Assembly: GCA_030589225.1 (NCBI GenBank)
Contig: JAUUWD010000053.1
Span: 1 to 8,362, forward strand
Reading direction: 5' to 3'
Source of the DNA: Desulfobacteraceae bacterium
GTDB taxonomy: Bacteria; Desulfobacterota; DSM-4660; Desulfatiglandales; Desulfatiglandaceae
Length of the DNA: 8,362 nucleotides
Both the position numbers and the translations under genes were made by a program. This document shows, in pieces, positions 5,470-8,362 of the stretch; position 1 is the first letter of the stretch; the number at the start of each line of letters is the position of its first letter. The notes under the pieces were generated by a model. It searched no databases. It saw nothing but the letters and a program-made list of their open reading frames with translations, and had not been told where the DNA came from.

Positions 5470-8157
5470 TCAGAAAAGCTTTAATTGTCTGTGAGGCTTT
5501 TTTCTTGGTTTCCATCCCCGCCGCTCTAAGGGGATCAATATGTCTTTTGGTATGTCATCAAGGAATGGCGAAGGATCCATGGTAAGAACACGGCCATTGA
5601 GGGTCCGGCGCTTTACATGGGATAGGATGAGTCGGGACCGGGCACGTGTCATACCCACGTAAAAGAGACGCCTTTCTTCTTCCTCATCCCTGCTTCCGAA
5701 CAAAGTGCACGGCATGAGTCGATCCTCGCAACCGGTAATAAAGACCACCGGCCATTCCAGGCCCTTTGCTGCATGGATGGACATCAGGCCCACGCGATCA
5801 CCGAGAACAAGAGCGTGATCGATGCCCCGCTCCAGGGAAAGGGTATCTAAGAATGTCTCTATATTCCCTTCAAAATTCGCTGCCAACTGCTTAAGGCGGC
5901 GCAGGGTCTCAATGGATTCCTCTGATGAGCATTCAAAATCATGCAATGTTATGGCGCTATCGATGAGTTCTGACAAGGCGCCGTGCGTCTCGAAAGCCTC
6001 GGCTGATTGCTCTTTTGTAATTGCCGCTTCGGACAGGGATTGCTTATACAACTTCGCGTAATAAGGATTATCCGGATACTGAAGTGTCTGAAAACACCGC
6101 CACAAGATATTGACCGGATACCGGGCAATCAGAGGAGTTTCCCCGGACCGAATAAAGGGAATTCCGGCCCTGTCCAATGCCTTTTCCAGGGCGTCACCCT
6201 GTACATTCAGACGGAAAAGCACTCCTATATCGCCAAATCCTAAAGACAGGTCCCCCTCATGGGACGCTACACGACCGCTATCCAGGGAGAAATAGGTTGT
6301 ACCTCCTATCAATCTTTCCACCTGTTCCACGATCATCTCCGCCTCTTCCGAGTCGGTCAGGCAGGCCGCAAATGAGACAGTCGCCGCGTTAGAGGATTGA
6401 CACTCAAGGGGTTTTTCCTTTCCCATGAGGGCGGCAGCGCCTTGAAGTATTTCTTTGGTAGAACGGTAATTCCTTGTAAGTGTTATTTCCTCGGCCCCGG
6501 GGAAATCCTCTCCAAATCGGTGGAAATTTCCCACATCTGCACCACGGAATCCGTAGATGGCCTGGTCCGGATCACCGATCACACAGATTTGGCTTTTTCC
6601 TGTCTGGATAAGTGCTTTCAGTAGTTCAACCTGAATAAGGTTGGTGTCCTGGTATTCATCCACAAAGACCCATGGGAATTTTTCCCCATAGTCACAGGCG
6701 ATATCGGGATGATCGCGAAAGAGCCTCAGGGTTTCCACTTCCAGGTCGTCAAGATCCAGCATGCCCAGGTCTCTCAACACGGTCTGGTATTTAGTGAACA
6801 GGGACATGAGTTTATTCTCGACTTGCGGCTCCGCCTGACCCAGGACAGAGCCTGCTTTCATGCCCGGGAGGGCCTTCAAAAACTTGCCTGTGACTCGTTT
6901 GCCCTCACCAGATTCGGAAAGGACCTCTTGTGCAAGACTTCGTGCATCGATTTCCGTGAAAAGGATAAATTCAGGGTAAAGGCCGCTCTTTTCCCCGTCG
7001 CTTCGGAGGATCTCCAGACAAAAACTATGGAAGGTGGAGACATGAACTTCATCTGCTGTTAATCCTTCAAGGAGTTTAGAAATCCTGTTCTCCATTTCTC
7101 TTGCGGCTTTTCTTGTAAAGGTGAGTGCGAGGACCTGTTCCGGTTTTGCAATGCCTTTGCGGATCAGGTAAGCGATTCGATGGGTCAGGGTCATGGTCTT
7201 CCCTGTTCCAGGACCGGCCACCACCAGAAGATGACTGTCCTGATAGAGAACTGCCGACTTTTGCTCCGGGTTCAGGGGATCAAGGATCGGGTCCGCTGGT
7301 AAAACACCCTTTGTTGTAACCACTTTTTGCTTTTTCTTGCGAGTCTTTTTTGGGCGAGGCGCTTGATCTGGTTGTTTGGGACTTCTATGTTTTTCCTGTT
7401 TAAACAGGGCCATCTGGCCGGTAATGGCCTGCTTTTCCGAGTCTTCAAATAAGTGAATTATTCCGTATTCGCCGTCGTAACCCTCTTCCCGGATCACCTG
7501 ATTCCGTCGCATTCTCCCGATCGCCTCGGAAAATACAGGCCCCCCAGCAGCTTCAATATCGCTTAAGGGCACGTCCATCAGGATCTCAAGTTCCGGCCCG
7601 AGATCAAAAAGCAGTTTTTCATAGAAGGACATCACTTTTTTTGTGGCTGGTCCGCAACTTAAGATATCTGAGAGGATTTCAGGCAGGGGAATGAGGCTGA
7701 AAAAATCCTTGGAAAGCAGGGGAGTATCACGGTCCGCAAGTTCATGAATCCGGTTAAGCACCCCTATAGTCAAGGGTTTCCCACAGACAGGACAGATCCC
7801 ATCGTGTTTAATGGTTTCTTCGGGCTGAAACCTGACCTGGCATTTACGGTGCCCGTCTAAGTGATATTTCCCCTCTTCAGGATAGAATTCTATTGTTCCC
7901 AAAAATCCTTCTCCGTCAGTCATGGCCCGGATCATGTGATTGTAATCCAGATCCGTGTCAAAGATATTGGCCTCGCGCCCAAGTTTTCCGGGGGAGTGGG
8001 CATCGGAATTGGAAACCAGGAGATAGTCATCCAGGTTTGATAGAAGGCGATTCATGGGTGGGTCTGAGGAAAGACCTGTCTCAAGGGCATAAATGTGACT
8101 CGTAAGATCTTCAAAGCACTCTTCCAAAGTGTCAAAGCCGGACTTGGATCCGAACAC
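5470..8157 (-). CDS. EndoQ (PHP nuclease, C-terminal part)-UvrD/PcrA helicase fusion, 5'-truncated
   Basis: The 895-residue frame joins two enzymes. Residues 1-135 are the C-terminal half of an endonuclease Q PHP domain (ETGLSSDPPMN; VSNSDAHSP with D52 and H54; LGREANIF) plus its zinc finger (H103/C106, C122, C125). Residues 140-250 are helical and a Lys-rich linker (about 255-285) follows. The rest is a superfamily 1A helicase: Walker A AGPGTGKT (314-321), TFTRKAA (346-352), DEYQD (500-504), GDPDQAIYGFRG (528-539), TRNYRS (561-566), SIHAAKGLEW (793-802) and YVGMTRAR (833-840). It ends in QLKLF, a sliding-clamp-binding-like motif. EndoQ nicks 5' of deaminated bases, so a role in repair is expected. 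The start is GTG, but homology (PAHVWTPWFSV) continues 5' to about 8199 with no start codon. The first 170-190 residues, including the N-terminal HxH metal ligands, are missing. The helicase half looks intact. The nuclease should be inactive as encoded here. Confidence 0.9.
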   Translation of the reverse strand: MFGSKSGFDTLEECFEDLTSHIYALETGLSSDPPMNRLLSNLDDYLLVSNSDAHSPGKLGREANIFDTDLDYNHMIRAMTDGEGFLGTIEFYPEEGKYHLDGHRKCQVRFQPEETIKHDGICPVCGKPLTIGVLNRIHELADRDTPLLSKDFFSLIPLPEILSDILSCGPATKKVMSFYEKLLFDLGPELEILMDVPLSDIEAAGGPVFSEAIGRMRRNQVIREEGYDGEYGIIHLFEDSEKQAITGQMALFKQEKHRSPKQPDQAPRPKKTRKKKQKVVTTKGVLPADPILDPLNPEQKSAVLYQDSHLLVVAGPGTGKTMTLTHRIAYLIRKGIAKPEQVLALTFTRKAAREMENRISKLLEGLTADEVHVSTFHSFCLEILRSDGEKSGLYPEFILFTEIDARSLAQEVLSESGEGKRVTGKFLKALPGMKAGSVLGQAEPQVENKLMSLFTKYQTVLRDLGMLDLDDLEVETLRLFRDHPDIACDYGEKFPWVFVDEYQDTNLIQVELLKALIQTGKSQICVIGDPDQAIYGFRGADVGNFHRFGEDFPGAEEITLTRNYRSTKEILQGAAALMGKEKPLECQSSNAATVSFAACLTDSEEAEMIVEQVERLIGGTTYFSLDSGRVASHEGDLSLGFGDIGVLFRLNVQGDALEKALDRAGIPFIRSGETPLIARYPVNILWRCFQTLQYPDNPYYAKLYKQSLSEAAITKEQSAEAFETHGALSELIDSAITLHDFECSSEESIETLRRLKQLAANFEGNIETFLDTLSLERGIDHALVLGDRVGLMSIHAAKGLEWPVVFITGCEDRLMPCTLFGSRDEEEERRLFYVGMTRARSRLILSHVKRRTLNGRVLTMDPSPFLDDIPKDILIPLERRGWKPRKKPHRQLKLF

Positions 8158-8202
8158 GGAAAACCACGGGGTCCAGACATGAGCAGGAATAAAAAAGCCG
8201 GC
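8158..8202. other. Junction where EndoQ-helicase homology ends
   Basis: On the minus strand, the 14 codons from 8199 down to 8158 read GFFIPAHVWTPWFS in frame with the helicase and match the conserved EndoQ segment. Immediately upstream the frame turns into Gly/Ala-rich sequence and hits TAG at 8259-8257. No other minus frame between 8200 and 8362 resumes EndoQ-like sequence. The breakpoint falls near the six-A run at 8191-8196. This marks a real rearrangement or an assembly join. Confidence 0.7.
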
Positions 8203-8338
8203 CCCGGCCCCAGCTCCACAAATCCCACCCCCCGGAGCCAGGCCGATAAAGATTACCTACGCAGGTGGTATGCCCCTGGGAACCATTCTCCCAGAAGGGC
8301 AGAAGATGTTTAAAGAGTTAATTGAGAAGAAAAGTTAG
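8183..8338 (+). pseudogene. C-terminal fragment of an unidentified protein (Ala/Pro linker plus short tail)
   Basis: One + frame, open from 8183 and plausibly coding from about 8195, reads an alternating Ala-Pro linker (KPAPAPAPQIPPPGARP), then PIKITYAGGMPLGTILPEGQ and KMFKELIEKKS before TAG at 8336-8338. The linker followed by a charged amphipathic tail looks like the end of a real protein. There is no suitable start, and the frame meets TGA at 8180 inside the EndoQ-derived sequence, so its 5' part is missing. I do not recognise the family. GGGAG directly after the stop (8338-8342) could be the Shine-Dalgarno sequence of a following gene, but no start codon falls before the window ends. Confidence 0.5.
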
Positions 8339-8362
8339 GGAGTAATTACCGTCGAACTTTAC

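Noticed and set aside
6709..7062. 117-codon + frame opposite the helicase
   Set aside because: It lies wholly antisense to conserved helicase sequence and has no recognisable domain or ribosome-binding site.
8095..8313. 72-codon + frame across the junction
   Set aside because: Its first part is antisense to EndoQ sequence, and after the A run it reads the Ala/Pro-coding stretch in the wrong frame.
1..8362. CRISPR array, tRNA, rRNA, insertion sequence or attachment site
   Set aside because: No spaced direct repeats, cloverleaf, transposase frame or terminal inverted repeats were seen on reading either strand. This was by eye only.

Overview
The window looks like the chromosome or a metagenomic contig of an anaerobic bacterium. 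A sulfate-reducing or syntrophic member of the Desulfobacterota (former Deltaproteobacteria) fits best. The reasons are a flavoprotein/ferredoxin pair built like APS reductase, a cytoplasmic molybdenum/tungsten enzyme related to acetylene hydratase, and an EndoQ-UvrD fusion helicase. This placement is inferred from gene content and memory of the families, not from a search.

Layout. Positions 7-2947 (+) form a compact operon: a metal-dependent amidohydrolase/decarboxylase of the ACMSD type, a flavoprotein of the AprA/fumarate reductase family, and a 70-residue ferredoxin with two 4Fe-4S clusters resembling a minimal AprB. Gaps are 16 and 54 bp, and the flavoprotein and ferredoxin each have a clear Shine-Dalgarno sequence. 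A short gap (2948-3056) with a possible weak terminator separates this operon from a convergent gene at 3057-5162 (-), a 701-residue molybdopterin oxidoreductase with one 4Fe-4S site, a probable Cys metal ligand and no export signal. A 307-bp non-coding stretch (5163-5469) holds an AT-rich palindrome next to the ribosome-binding site and a nested set of inverted repeats. Positions 5470-8157 (-) encode a large protein that joins the C-terminal part of endonuclease Q (PHP nuclease plus zinc finger) to a full UvrD/PcrA-type helicase and ends in a sliding-clamp-binding-like motif.

EndoQ homology continues upstream of the first usable start codon to about 8199 and then stops abruptly. From there rightward a different reading frame on the + strand (to 8338) encodes an Ala/Pro linker and a short C-terminal domain. 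Both genes therefore lack their 5' ends at the same point. This is a rearrangement scar or a chimeric assembly join.

How the genes may work together: the first three suggest a soluble route in which a carboxylated, possibly cyclic or aromatic, substrate is decarboxylated and a two-electron flavoprotein reaction is wired to a low-potential ferredoxin. The Mo/W enzyme next door could act on the same compound, but it is on the opposite strand, so the link is only suggestive. The EndoQ-helicase is an unrelated DNA-repair gene.
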